Below are positions 47,468 to 58,019 of a stretch of 64,000 bases of DNA, in pieces; within the stretch, counting starts at the first letter, position 1, and every line of letters begins with the position of its first letter. The stretch is from Aurantiochytrium sp. KH105 (lineage: Eukaryota > Sar > Bigyra > Thraustochytrida > Thraustochytriidae). Location: the NCBI GenBank assembly GCA_003116975.1, contig BGKB01000142.1:1-64000 (forward strand). The letters run 5' to 3'. A program made the translations under genes and the position numbers. The notes beneath the pieces were generated by a model. The model saw nothing but the letters and a program-made list of their open reading frames with translations, was not told the DNA's origin and did not search any database.

Positions 47468-48692
47468 TTATGAGTCTGCGTCGTCGCAGACGACTGGCGT
47501 CTCGCGCTTGTGAATAATTTTAATCGTTACGTCAAGACCGCCGCACTGCGCGCGCCACTGCTCGCTCGTACACGTCTTTCCAGGTGGATTACACGATTCG
47601 ATGTTGCGCAAGTCTCCGGAGAGCAGCACCGCCGCTCCGCCCCGCACCATCGTCCGATCGAGCTCTTTGACGAGGTCCACGTAAAGCGTCTTGTTTTGCT
47701 TGCGACTGCCGCACTTTTTCCCAAATGGAAGGTCGCAGGCCGCACGGTGCACAACGCCTTCGCGCAGCGGCAAACGGCGCGCGTCCCACTGCACAACGTC
47801 CAGATATGCGTGCATGGGCGAAGCGTCCGCATTGCGCCGCGCCTTTTGCACGCTGAGCGGATCCTTTTCGCCAGAGATGCAAAACAATTGACCGGCATAA
47901 GAGTGCGCCGCAACCTCGGGAATTGTTCCACAGCCGGCCATGGGGTCGATAAAGATCTCGGCAGGCTGCGGACGGGAGAGCACAGCCATGGCGTGTGCCG
48001 CGGACGGTCGCAATGGGGTAAGCACACGCTCGCGCTCGTACGGCAACAAGAGGTTAGACCACACAAGCTCGTCGGTGAGTTTCACGCCCAAGAAAAGAAT
48101 GTCATCCGAGACGCGCGCCATGATGGACACATTTGGATCCTCGAGCACGCCCTCCCAGTCCGGCAAGAGCGGGTCCAGACCCTTGAAGACCGGAAGACCA
48201 ATGTCCGTGCTGGTAAATTGATGCTTGGGCTTACCAAAGCGTTTGCGAAAGATGCGAAATTTGGCACCCCGCGCAGACTCTTTGACAGAAACGCCACGCA
48301 CGCGCCAAGCTGCCTCCTTTGCGGCCTCCCAGCACGCGGGGTCTGTTTCTGCCGCCGCGCAGCGCAGCGCATCAAGCGCCTCTTCCTTGGGCATTTGCGC
48401 CAATCCTGCGATACGCACCGCGGTCACTAGAGCGTAAGCGTTTTCCACGCTACGCAATTTACTTGCGGCCTCCTGTGTCAGACAGTCAAAGGAGTCGAGC
48501 GCCGCGAAGACGAAACCTTTATCCTCGAGGAGCTCGGCCCTCGGTTTGCCCAGCGTTGCCTCAAGCTCCTCTGCGGCCACGCGCTCGAACCCAAATTGGG
48601 TCGTAACGTACACACCACGTCCTGCTCGCGCCACGTGCGCAGCCGTAGTCAGCTTCTCGTCCTCATTCTGGCCCGAAGCTGTCGCCGTCGTT

Positions 48693-48724
<32 letters not shown>

Positions 48725-48748
48725 GGCCATGGCCGCCATGGCCGCCAT
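47468..48748 (-). CDS. THUMP-domain tRNA guanosine methyltransferase (THUMPD3/Trm14-like)
   Basis: A 426-residue protein from the ATG at 48748 (two more in-frame ATGs lie 9 and 18 bases further in). A run of about 13 threonines, coded by an ACG-type repeat, follows the start. A THUMP RNA-binding region lies in the N-terminal half (RGVYVTTQFGFERVAAEELE). A Rossmann-fold methyltransferase follows with the SAM motif DPMAGCGTIPEVA near residue 285 and the catalytic DLPFGKKCGSRKQNK around 345, the D-x-P-[FY]-G motif of N2-guanine methyltransferases. By homology it makes N2-methylguanosine in tRNA. An alternative start far upstream would overlap the next gene and gives only a low-complexity N-terminus. 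It lies 106 bases downstream of that gene on the same strand. Confidence 0.88.
48684..48726. repeat. (GTC)n tract coding for polythreonine
   Basis: About a dozen GTC/GTT units read on the minus strand as ACG-type threonine codons immediately after the methionine-rich start of the THUMP methyltransferase. Confidence 0.9.
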
Positions 48749-48854
48749 GGACCACCTGGACACAACGCTCGCCCCCAAAAGAGAATACGCGGCGTCCGGA
48801 CGGGCGAGTGTGCAGGCGGCTGGGCGACTCGCGGCACGCAATGGTGCGCCAGGC

Positions 48855-51275
48855 CTAGCGCAGCGTCGAGTACACGGCGAGGTGGCTGCGCAGCATTCGG
48901 TCTTTGCGCTGCTCGTGGAGCGCCTGCTCCTCCGGCGAGAGCGCCGTCCCCGGGGGCGCTGCCCTGGCCGCCTCGCTGCCGCTCGAGGGCTCCGCGGGCT
49001 CCGAGTCGGCGCCCGCGGCCGCCTTGAGCCGCCGCAGGTGCGCCAGCGAGGGCGGAGGCCGCCGCCGCCGCGCCGCCGCCGCGCTCTCGGCCTCGGCTGC
49101 CAGAGGGGACTCTTGCGGCGGCGGCGGGGACTCCTCCTCCAGCGTGCGCGGGGGCTGCCACGAGTAGTACGAGCTCGAGGTGTCCCCGCACGAGCTCGTC
49201 CCGTCCGCGTCGCCTGCGCCCGCTCCCTTTGGCTCTGCGGAGGATCTCGACTTTCTGCGGGAGGACTTGGACCTCCGGCGGCGCGAGACCGACTTTGAGG
49301 ATTTCTTCTTTCGCGAGCCTCTGTCCTCCAAGAGGTCCTCGTCGTCTTCGTCTGCATCACCGCGGTTGTACGTGCCCCCGGGGGTTGTTTTGGAACGACG
49401 AGGAGGAGAACTGGCCTCGAGCGCATGGTTGTCGGTCAGGTCCTCTTCATCCTCGTCTGTGTCGCCGCGATTGTAGGTATTGCGAGGAGTTGATACTGTT
49501 CGTCCGCGCAAAGCCTGCCCGCCACCAGCGAGCTCTTCCTCATCCTCCTCGCTGTTGCCTCGATCATAGATTTCCCGAGGTGGAGTTTTCATCTTGGATT
49601 TTCGCTTTGAAGTTGGCTGCATCAGATCCTCTTCATCCTCTTCACTGTGGCCTTGATCAAAGGATTCTTGAGGAGGATGAGCTTTGGTCTTTGCTTTTTG
49701 CCTCAAAGGTGATTGCATTAAATCCTCTCCGTCTTCATCACTGTTTCCCCGATCAAAGGTATCCTGAGGAGGTGTCTTGGTTTTGTGCTTTTCGCTCTCA
49801 GCACGATCGCGTGACTTGCGAGAACTTTTCTTTTTTCGGTGCTGCTTCGACCTGCGTCCCGAGAGATTTCCCTCGTCCTCGTCGCTGTTGCCTTGATCGT
49901 ATAGATTACGAGAGGGTCTTTCTTCTGCATCCTCTTCAAGCGATTTGCGAGATTCCTTCTTTCTGTGCCGGCGATGCTTTGATTTGCGCTTTGAAGAGTC
50001 TCGCATCAGATCTTCGTCATCCTCCTCACTGTCGCCTCGGTCGTACGCATCGCGAGGGAGTTCTACTTCTTGTTCTTGTTCTTGGTCTTGTTCTTCTTCC
50101 TCCTCTTTTTCTTTGCCATGATTATCGTCATTTTCTTCCTCATCACTATCGTTTCGATCGTACGAGTCTCGAGAAGACTTCTTTTCTCGATACTTTGACT
50201 TGCGTCTCGAGGAGGTAGAATCTTCAGATCCGGCAAGGTGCGAATCTTTTTCCTTTTCCCGACGGTCAGAATCTCGTCGCGAAGAATGGCTCTTGCGATC
50301 CTTCGAACCCTCTACGCTCCGCTCATGCGAATGGCGAGAATCTTTCTTTTTCTTTTCTCGGTGCTTGGACTTGTGCCGCGCAGAAGGCTTTGAAGATCTT
50401 GCAGCGCTGACTGGCAGGTGATCGACAGAGTCATCTTCACTTCCAACACCAATCTCGTTCTCGCTGGAAACGGGACTTGGCGTCTCGGACTTGGCGTCGG
50501 AGTCGTGGCGTTCTTTCTTGGCATTGACGGAGAGAATTCGAAACGAGGCTCTCCAGAGTTCGACGGTGGTCTCCTCCTCGCCGCTTGGAGCGTCCGCCGC
50601 GCAGTCGATAGAGATTACGCGATTTGCTGGCTTGTCTTTGGCGCCTCGAAGGATCACATTAAAGATGTTCTTTCCTTGAGAAGACTGTGAAATCTCATGG
50701 CCACGCATGTCCAAGACAATACCTGATGGCCCAAGGGCCGTGGGACCTTTCACGCGTAATGCAAAGCCCTCAATGGATGCGCGCGCAGGGAGCCACGAAT
50801 CGTGCTTGGAGCCGGCAATCATCACGCGCACAGGCCCTTTTGTTCGCAGCACGTGGAAGGGAAGAGCTTGCACAATGCAACGTGAGCGGGAAGCTTGCTC
50901 ATCTTGATATGCGGTCCACGGGTGCCCTCGGCCTGCACCTACTTCGGTTTGACACGTCCATTTGCAGGTGCCGTAAAGCACCATGTCTTTTCCGGCGCCA
51001 AGTACCCATCCTCTGCGTCCAGCAATGGTGACTCTACAAATGACAAGGCCATCTGCGTGACAATAAACGGGCGCGCCATTGTGCTCAACGCCTTGCAGAC
51101 GCTCGAAAATCCCGTCGCACTCGCAGTCCTTGGAACCTTTAACGAGGAGATAGCTCGGCCATGCCAGAACCTCAGACTCTGACGACGAGACGCGTGACCT
51201 GCTTGCTCGCGAGGTTTGAGGGGGTGAAAGCGCGAGACCAACTTTGCCAAGTTGCTGAGCACTTGGGCAATACAT
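48855..51275 (-). CDS. Acidic/basic repeat protein of unknown function
   Basis: An 806-residue protein from the ATG at 51275, the first ATG of a frame that is open further up. Residues ~35-260 look globular (YLLVKGSKDCECDGIFERL; NGAPVYCHADGL; GRRGWVLGAGKD) and resemble a substrate-recognition module seen in many protist proteins, but I cannot name it. The rest is disordered: Ser/Lys/Arg blocks followed by eight degenerate repeats of ~33 residues. Each repeat has an [YF][DN][RQ]G[NDH] tag, a short acidic stretch such as SDEDEEDL and a basic KRKSK-type block. The acidic serines fit casein kinase 2 sites and the basic blocks look like nuclear localisation signals, so a nuclear, phosphorylated scaffold (for example in splicing or chromatin) is a guess. 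The C-terminal ~120 residues are Pro/Ala-rich. Confidence 0.8.
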   Translation of the reverse strand: MYCPSAQQLGKVGLALSPPQTSRASRSRVSSSESEVLAWPSYLLVKGSKDCECDGIFERLQGVEHNGAPVYCHADGLVICRVTIAGRRGWVLGAGKDMVLYGTCKWTCQTEVGAGRGHPWTAYQDEQASRSRCIVQALPFHVLRTKGPVRVMIAGSKHDSWLPARASIEGFALRVKGPTALGPSGIVLDMRGHEISQSSQGKNIFNVILRGAKDKPANRVISIDCAADAPSGEEETTVELWRASFRILSVNAKKERHDSDAKSETPSPVSSENEIGVGSEDDSVDHLPVSAARSSKPSARHKSKHREKKKKDSRHSHERSVEGSKDRKSHSSRRDSDRREKEKDSHLAGSEDSTSSRRKSKYREKKSSRDSYDRNDSDEEENDDNHGKEKEEEEEQDQEQEQEVELPRDAYDRGDSEEDDEDLMRDSSKRKSKHRRHRKKESRKSLEEDAEERPSRNLYDQGNSDEDEGNLSGRRSKQHRKKKSSRKSRDRAESEKHKTKTPPQDTFDRGNSDEDGEDLMQSPLRQKAKTKAHPPQESFDQGHSEEDEEDLMQPTSKRKSKMKTPPREIYDRGNSEEDEEELAGGGQALRGRTVSTPRNTYNRGDTDEDEEDLTDNHALEASSPPRRSKTTPGGTYNRGDADEDDEDLLEDRGSRKKKSSKSVSRRRRSKSSRRKSRSSAEPKGAGAGDADGTSSCGDTSSSYYSWQPPRTLEEESPPPPQESPLAAEAESAAAARRRRPPPSLAHLRRLKAAAGADSEPAEPSSGSEAARAAPPGTALSPEEQALHEQRKDRMLRSHLAVYSTLR

Positions 51276-52121
51276 GGTCTGGTATGCCTTGTTCAATGGA
51301 GCGAGGCCCGAAGCTCGGTCAACACGTTGCCGACGCAAAAAACACCTTGGCGTCGCCCGGATGCGCCTCCCAGCTCTTTCCACACGCCCCGAGTCTGCCT
51401 CTCGTGCCCCTGCGCTCTACTGCTTTCTCCACAACTACGCGTCCCCTCGGATGCCCCTGCTGGCCGCTCGCGCACGGTTCTTCGGTCTTTGCAGTCCAGC
51501 CTCGCAGCTAAGCTTGAAACTCCTCTGGCTCCTTGCCTGACTTCGCTTGTATTGTCCTGATGCCCTCGTTCGCTTGCCCTGGACCGCTCACTCGCTCGAC
51601 CTCCACCTGCAAGACCATGGACGTGCGCGCGGCTGCGGCCCCGCGACGAGAAGCGCTCTCAGTCACTCGCTCGCTCACAGTCAATCCATTTCCTCGCCTC
51701 ACTCGCGCTTTTTCACAGTCTACAGTCGCCCCACTAGTCCCAACTAGTCCCGCCCTCTTCCCCCAATGTTCCGGGAGCGAGCTGCGCTTCCCCATTCGGT
51801 AGTTCTGGTTCCGCTAACATATTTCCGGTCCTCGCAGCCTGCGCCTACCGCACCGGACTCAGAGGCAAGAGTGTGCGTCGACAGGCCTGAGCCTCTGCGG
51901 CCGCCTGAGGAGCCCTTCTCGCGCGATAGGCGACTTGCCATGCTGGCAGCGCAAGTGGGGTATCCGCGCGCGCAAGTGGACCTTCCGGCGTTTGCGCGTG
52001 TTGCGGAGGCCGGACGGTGCCATCATGGATCCTCGCCTCCTCTTTTCCTCCCCTTTGCAAATTCAAATTCAAATCTTCGCGAAGCCAGCGCAAGCAAGCA
52101 AAAGGTACGTGACCGTCCGCG

Positions 52122-52153
<32 letters not shown>

Positions 52154-53104
52154 GCCGTCGCCGGGCGCCCTCCCGCGCAGAACGCACCTGCGCTCCCGCG
52201 CTCCCGCGCTCCCGCGTGCCGCCGCCGCGGCCGCTCCCGCGCAAGTCCGGATGCCTGCATGGCAGGGAGAGGCAGGGGCCGAGAGCTGTCCGATATGTAT
52301 CCTCTTCACTCCGCTCCGCTCCGGGAGCCCGCCCGACCGCCGGCCCCGCGCGGGTCGGGCAGGGCGCGGCGGGGCCGCCGGCTGCGTGCGCGGCCCTTGC
52401 GCCTGCGAGCGCGCCAGCCCGCCCGCGAAGCAGGAGCGTGCGAGATCTTGATTCGTGCGCAGGAGAAATGACGGACAGACGTCGCCCTCCTTCTTTCCTT
52501 CTCCTTTTTCGTGTTGGCCGGGATCGTACCCACGGGATGACCGTGGCGATGGATCGATCCACCGCGCCTTGGACTCGTGTCCTCTACTTGTACTCGCGTG
52601 CGCGCGTGCGTGCGTGCGTGCAAGACGGACGTGGCGTCCGTGTCGAGATCGCAAGGAAGCGAGGCCTGGGAACCGCGGCACGCATCTCTTGCGCGGCCTT
52701 GGTTTTCCCGCGACCTGACTGCTTTTGTGAGCTGGGCGAGAATGACGTCAGGAGTCGGGACCGCGGCAGGGGCAAAGGGTTGCTTGCCGCCCGCCCGACC
52801 CGGTCCGGTCGGGTCCGTCCCGATCGCCGCCCGACCGGCTCATCGGGGCGGCCAATAGAGGCCCGATCCTGGCCCGGGCACGAGAGGGAAAGGGAAGGAA
52901 GAGAGGATTCCGCCGTAGCTTTCTTGGGTTGCGTGCTGACTAATACGGCGAGGGAGGAAGAAGGAGCTAGTGTCCATGACCGACCGACCGACTGACTGAC
53001 TAACAAACTGATCTTGACGTGGCGGATATTCGCGCAGCCGAAGCAAGCAAAACCCAAACCCTCCAAACCTCCTCGCATACTCCAAAAAAACAACAACAAG
53101 CAAG
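51276..53104. other. Divergent intergenic region upstream of aldolase
   Basis: 1.8 kb, very GC-rich. A 409-codon open frame (51766-52995) exists but is Arg/Pro/Ala-rich, without a domain, and crosses a (CCG)n tract, so I do not call it. A repeated ACTAGTCCCA at about 51733-51750 and GCAAGCAA elements at about 52091 and 53040 (close to the aldolase start) are present. Confidence 0.5.
52119..52149 (+). repeat. (CCG)n microsatellite
   Basis: About ten CCG units in the aldolase upstream region. Confidence 0.9.
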
Positions 53105-54181
53105 ATGGTGAACAAGTTCGAAGACGAGCTCAAGCAGACCGCCCTCAAGGTGGCCTCCGCCGGCAAGGGCATCCTCGCCGCGGATGAGTCGATCGGCACG
53201 ATCGGTAAGCGCTTCGCCCCCATCGACGTCGAGAACAACCAGGAGAACCGCCGCAAGTACCGCCAGTTCCTCTTTGAGACCAAGGGCCTCAGCGAGTACA
53301 TTAGCGGCGCCATCCTCTTCGAGGAGACTCTCTTCGACAAGACCCCCGAGGGCAAGCCCCTCGTGGAGATCCTCAAGGAGAATGACATCATCCCCGGTAT
53401 CAAGGTCGACAAGGGCCAGGCCTCCATCATGAACGCCGCCGAGGGCGAGACCAGCACCCAGGGCCTCGACGGCCTTGGCGCCCGCTGCGCCGAGTACTAC
53501 AAGCAGGGCGCTCGCTTCGCCAAGTGGCGCGCGGTCATCAAGATCGATGCCTCCACCGGCGCCCCCACTGACCTCGCCATTGCCGAGCAGACCAACGGCC
53601 TCGCCCGCTACGCCTCCATCTGCCAGGAGAACGGCCTCGTCCCCATTGTCGAGCCCGAGGTCCTCATGGACGGCGACCACTCGATCGAGGTCAGCGCCGA
53701 GGTCACCGAGCGCGTCTGGCACGCCCAGTTCAAGGCCCTCGCCGACCACAAGGTTCTCTTTGAGGGTATCCTCCTCAAGCCCAACATGGTCCGCAGCGGT
53801 GCCGACTGCGCCGAGCCCGCTGACATGGCCACCGTTGCTGCCTTCACGCTGCGCACTCTGCAGCGCGTCGTCCCACCAGCCGTTCCGGGCATCAACTTCC
53901 TTTCTGGCGGCATGAGCGAGGAGGAGGCCACCATTGCCCTCAACGAGATCAACCGTGCCCCGGGTAAGAAGCCCTGGAACATCTCCTTTTCTTATGGCCG
54001 TGCTCTCCAGGCCTCCGTTCTTCAGGAGTGGAAGGGCTCTGATGACAACATCCCCGCTGCCCAGGAGACCCTCCTCGCCCGCTCCAAGGCCAACGGCGAG
54101 GCCCAGCTCGGCAAGTACGGTGGTGGTGCCGGTGGTGCTGCTGCCAACACTTCCACCTACCAGAAGAACTACTCGTACTAA
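53105..54181 (+). CDS. Fructose-bisphosphate aldolase, class I
   Basis: A 358-residue class I aldolase, close to the usual 363. It cleaves fructose 1,6-bisphosphate to dihydroxyacetone phosphate and glyceraldehyde 3-phosphate in glycolysis and acts in reverse in gluconeogenesis. The Schiff-base lysine is K225 in GILLKPNMV. The other active-site residues are in place: D27/E28 in LAADES, K103 in IKVDKG, K146 in WRAVIKI and E183/E185 in VEPEVL. The C-terminal tyrosine that modulates activity in animal enzymes is conserved (ending NYSY). Codon use is strongly GC-ending, as expected for a highly expressed gene. The ATG (AAGATGG) follows an AACAAGCAAG leader. Confidence 0.96.
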   Translation: MVNKFEDELKQTALKVASAGKGILAADESIGTIGKRFAPIDVENNQENRRKYRQFLFETKGLSEYISGAILFEETLFDKTPEGKPLVEILKENDIIPGIKVDKGQASIMNAAEGETSTQGLDGLGARCAEYYKQGARFAKWRAVIKIDASTGAPTDLAIAEQTNGLARYASICQENGLVPIVEPEVLMDGDHSIEVSAEVTERVWHAQFKALADHKVLFEGILLKPNMVRSGADCAEPADMATVAAFTLRTLQRVVPPAVPGINFLSGGMSEEEATIALNEINRAPGKKPWNISFSYGRALQASVLQEWKGSDDNIPAAQETLLARSKANGEAQLGKYGGGAGGAAANTSTYQKNYSY

Positions 54182-55255
54182 AGTATCTCCTCACACACCT
54201 GTTATGATGTCTTCCTTCTTCTTGCCTCGCAGTCGGTTGCAAAATCTGCCTCAATTTCTTTTCCCAAAAACACTCCCTCCTTCAAGATGATTTTGTACAA
54301 TGCAACAAACGAGCCTGCGTCGACTGGTCATTTTTTTTGTCGGATACCTCGACCCGACTCGAGTCCAAGAACTTTCTCCGGACAAGTGACGTCAGAGCCT
54401 AAAGATCTGTCGACGGCAGATGGACTCTTCGTGGTCAATTTTTGATCCGGTGAGCTTTCCTTTTCGTGTTGACCTTGAACCCGTTTCTGTAAATGACTCA
54501 CGAAACAGAAAACAGACTTCTCAAGGCGGGCTGAGACGTTTCTTTCTGGACTAGGCCAATCCATGAAACACTTGCGGGTCTTGTCGTAAAAGCATGGATG
54601 GGTCTTGTTTATCGATAAAGGTGAAGACAGTACTTTTGCCAACGGTCTGGATTTTTCTGGTACATAAAATATACCTTCGGAAAAACACGGACTCGAAAAG
54701 GAATGGTGTTCATGGAGCAATTGGTTCATGGAAGAATCCTCATCGAAGCTACGTTCACCTCAACACCTTGTCCGGTGCCGCTGGCCAATATTCAAAGAGC
54801 ATGTCGAGCTCAGCTCCCTGTAATGACGGGCGTCCCACCACATGATTCGCTGCGTTCGGGGGCCGTGAAAGTTAGATTCGTAGCAAAATCGACCCTAAGC
54901 TTCCTGAATTTTTCCAACTTCACCATAGCGATGCTGGCATCTTGAGAACTGACATCAAAATATGAAGGAGCCGAGGCGAGACGTGGTGTGCAAACGAGCT
55001 CACAGCAAGAATCTCTCTTCTCATGTTGACTCGACAAGACTATTGGGACAAGCTTAAATTCGAAGGGATATAGCGAATGCAGTGTTGGCCAAGGTCCTCG
55101 TGGATCTTCTCTCCGACTTTGCGTGCCCAGGGTCCAACCAATTGCATACATTCAACGCAACAAAGAGGAGGGATCTTTGCCAACTGCGCTGTTTCTGATT
55201 GATAAAGGAAAGATGGTTTGTAACAACAAAAATCTAAGTTTATACAATTCAAACA
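54182..55255. other. Convergent intergenic region, nothing seen
   Basis: 1.07 kb, AT-richer, between the 3' ends of the aldolase and membrane-protein genes. Only short unsupported frames. Confidence 0.55.
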
Positions 55256-56404
55256 TTACACGGGAACGACGCACGCGTCGTCTGGCGCGAAACTATCATC
55301 GGAAGAAGTTGACGAGGCTTCTGAACGCGGGTCAGATGCTTTTTCGCCCGACACAGCCCTGCGTACGTCCTTCTCGATCTTCATGGCGATGGACCACTGT
55401 GAGAAAGCGGAATATACCTGCGAAGCGCCCCCGATCAAGAGCAAAAGTGCCCAAACAGGCACAATCTTGGCTGGCATGGCGTCATTGTGCTCGATCATAA
55501 GGTACAGAGACAGAATGACAGTGAGCAGCTTGGTCAAGCCGAATGAGATGGCACCTGCTTTGAACCAGCGAACATGCTGGCGCTTGTTGTCTGTGAGCCT
55601 GTAAAGGATAAGCGCCACGAAGGTCGGCTGCTCTACAGCAGCAAAGTAGAATTGAATGATGCACAGCAGCGCCATAAGCGTGCTCTGCGGGGCGGACAAA
55701 TACGTGAACAAGACGCCAAAGGCAAAGAGGTGATGCGTCATCAAACTCACGCGAATGTACTGCATGAGGTAGTAGAGCTCAAAGATGTACATGGTGAAGA
55801 TGAAAATGGAACTCAGCTCAAACCAGTATGTGTTCAGCATTAGGCAGTCGTTCTTGAAAAGCGACAGCTTTTGTGCGTCGCTCGGGCTAATGCGCAGCAC
55901 ATGCGTACCTGGATTCACAATGGGAAAGCCGTTTACCGATTCGGGGATGCCCTCGACGAGGGTGGCAATCGTCCGGGGCACGTACTCATCGAGACTAATG
56001 AAATTGACCTCGCAACCGTTTGGCTTGTTCGGAACGTAGACAATGATGAGCAGGTATGAAAGCATGATAAAGACGATGGATCCCCAGATCACTTCAAAGG
56101 TGTGGACTAAAAGCTTGCGGCGCTTTTCCTGAGAGAGATTGCGCGCGCGCGCATTGCAATCCAGCACAGCATCCAAAAAGCTTGCAAGCACATAGGCCGA
56201 GAGCAAGACAATACACAACACATGGACATTGTATGCCGAGCGATATGGATCCTCTATGAGCCGAGGGAACTCGATGAGCCAAAAGTTGGCCTGTAAGAGG
56301 GTAAAGACGACGATGAGCGCCCGCAGCATGGATGCAGGCCGGGAGCCGAGCGGTTTACCATGCAATAGCGTCTCACGCAGCGAATAGGATTCGTCCATTG
56401 TCAT
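55256..56404 (-). CDS. Multi-pass membrane protein, possibly TLC-like
   Basis: A 382-residue protein from the ATG at 56404. A second ATG two codons on, with ACAATGG context, is equally likely. About seven hydrophobic segments can be seen (for example ALIVVFTLLQANFWLIEF, VHVLCIVLLSAYVLASF, SIVFIMLSYLLIIVYV, FIFTMYIFELYYLM, HLFAFGVLFTYL, LLCIIQFYFAAVE, LLTVILSLYLMI), with a lumenal or extracellular loop of about 80 residues between the third and fourth. The MTHHLF.. stretch followed by a helix with E and YR at its end recalls TLC-domain proteins (ceramide synthase/TRAM relatives), but the match is loose. The C-terminus is acidic and Ser-rich. No function assigned. Confidence 0.7.
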   Translation of the reverse strand: MTMDESYSLRETLLHGKPLGSRPASMLRALIVVFTLLQANFWLIEFPRLIEDPYRSAYNVHVLCIVLLSAYVLASFLDAVLDCNARARNLSQEKRRKLLVHTFEVIWGSIVFIMLSYLLIIVYVPNKPNGCEVNFISLDEYVPRTIATLVEGIPESVNGFPIVNPGTHVLRISPSDAQKLSLFKNDCLMLNTYWFELSSIFIFTMYIFELYYLMQYIRVSLMTHHLFAFGVLFTYLSAPQSTLMALLCIIQFYFAAVEQPTFVALILYRLTDNKRQHVRWFKAGAISFGLTKLLTVILSLYLMIEHNDAMPAKIVPVWALLLLIGGASQVYSAFSQWSIAMKIEKDVRRAVSGEKASDPRSEASSTSSDDSFAPDDACVVPV

Positions 56405-58019
56405 TCTAGGTGCTGGCTCTGATCTTGCTCGTTCGCTGTCTTTTCTTGATCTATCGGATACTCTTGCTGGCGTCTGTTTGGTCAAGACGTTTGGGTTCGC
56501 TCAAGATTGCGGTTCTGCTGATGACTGATCAATTGACTTCTGGCTGGTTCAAGCAGCAGTCCCTCTTGCGCACACACATCTCATTGAGCTCTCACGTCCG
56601 TCTCCAGGTGCCGTCACTTCTTTTTGCTGTCTCTTCTCACAGCGCGTCGGCTCCTCTTCTTTTGGAAGTTTGCTCTTCTTCACCGCCACATCATGCCAGC
56701 GTAGCCTGGCCGCTTCGAACCAAAAACTTGACTTTCGCAGCCGAGATAATCATCATGGCGGCGGCGACTGGCCGGGCCGAGCCGTCCCGCGCGCGCGAGT
56801 ATAAATACCATCGCCAAAGCTCTCGTCCCCGCGGAACGTCTTGGATTTGAAGGGGGACAGCGGCCCGGACCAACGAGCACACTCGGAAGAAGAGTTGCCG
56901 GGACGGCTGCTCTGTGCCCCTGGATTTGAAGACAACCTTGCAACTCAAACCCATCAAAAATCGCCCCACCCCTTCCCGCCCGCCTGCATGCATGCCTGCG
57001 GTAGCTGGCTGGCTGGTCGGCTGGCTGCAGCGCGGCTCGCGTGCGTCCACGCAACCGCTCCTCGAGCGGCGGCAGGCCGCGTTGTCCCCTCTTCTCGCCC
57101 CCAGCCCACGGCTGTGCTAAGAAAGCGTGTGCGCCCTCAGGCCGCGCCGTGACGCCCTGGCTCTTTCGCATTGTTCAAGATTGTGAAGAAAAGCTGCTGC
57201 TCCAGTCAGGCTGCGGTCATGGAGGGTTGACGCACATTGGCTTTTGGAGGCTATATGACCACCGCCGGGTTGACGAGATCAGACCCAGCTTGACTCCGCA
57301 CCGAAAGCTCCTGCAAATCAGTAGTAGGTCCGTATGGACGTACGCCCGTCCGCGTCGATAGCGAAGACAAGGGGTGACTGGACGAGGAGAAGTGCGGTTG
57401 GTTGGGGTAACGTCGCGCGCCCGGACCGGTCCGGACAGATTAATGAACCACCCTTGCTTAACCCAAGCCCGCAGCTCTTTGGCGGACCTGGACGAGAGGC
57501 GTCTTCGAAAGCGAAAGAACATATACCAGCGTCAACGATCGGGGAGTCGAAACGCGGGACCGAGAGTTCGAGGACTTGGACAAGCACTCACCTCGCGTGC
57601 GCTTGATCGCGCCAAGCCGTTTACCACTCCTACCTTGTCTCTGAGTCAAATAGGCAGACAGAGAGCGCTGGTGTGGTAAGGAAGAGACGGAAGTAATTCA
57701 AACTTCCTTCTTCTCGCGTTGAGTCAATTTCAAAAACGTAACTTGACTTTTTCTTGCGTTTCAGAAATTCGTCACAAGGGAGTAGCCTCATATCCTGCGC
57801 GCTTACACTTGTTAGTACTGAAAACCCCGTGCACGATTTGTAAAATCGCGAGAGCAGCTATCTCGACGTTTTGCGCACTTGACGGCTATAATTGCCCAAA
57901 CCCGCTGTTCCGAGATGCTCTTTTGATGTTGCTCCTTCAATTTTCATATCAACGATTCTCTTTTGATGTTGCTCCTTCAATCTTCATATCAAACTTCTTT
58001 ATAATCAGACTCTTCCTTT
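56405..58019. other. Intergenic between membrane protein and WDR6
   Basis: 1.6 kb. Open frames here are short and low-complexity. A TATAAATA element at about 56801-56808 and a GGCTGGCT tract at about 57003-57025 are visible. A 40 bp direct duplication lies next to the WDR6 stop. Confidence 0.5.
57918..57997 (+). repeat. Two-copy 40 bp direct repeat
   Basis: Units 57918-57957 and 57958-57997 share CTCTTTTGATGTTGCTCC and TTCATATCAA, with one mismatch in the first 35 bases. The pair sits 22-100 bases beyond the WDR6 stop codon, so it is probably in or near the 3' UTR. Confidence 0.85.

Noticed and set aside
48749-49426. Upstream extension of the THUMP methyltransferase
   Set aside because: It would overlap the repeat-protein gene in another frame on the same strand and encodes only Arg/Pro/Ser-rich sequence. 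Clustered ATGs at 48748 fit a real start.
51766-52995. 409-codon frame upstream of aldolase
   Set aside because: Arg/Pro/Ala-rich translation crossing a CCG tract, no domain, and competing open frames on the other strand; better explained as GC-rich promoter and leader DNA.
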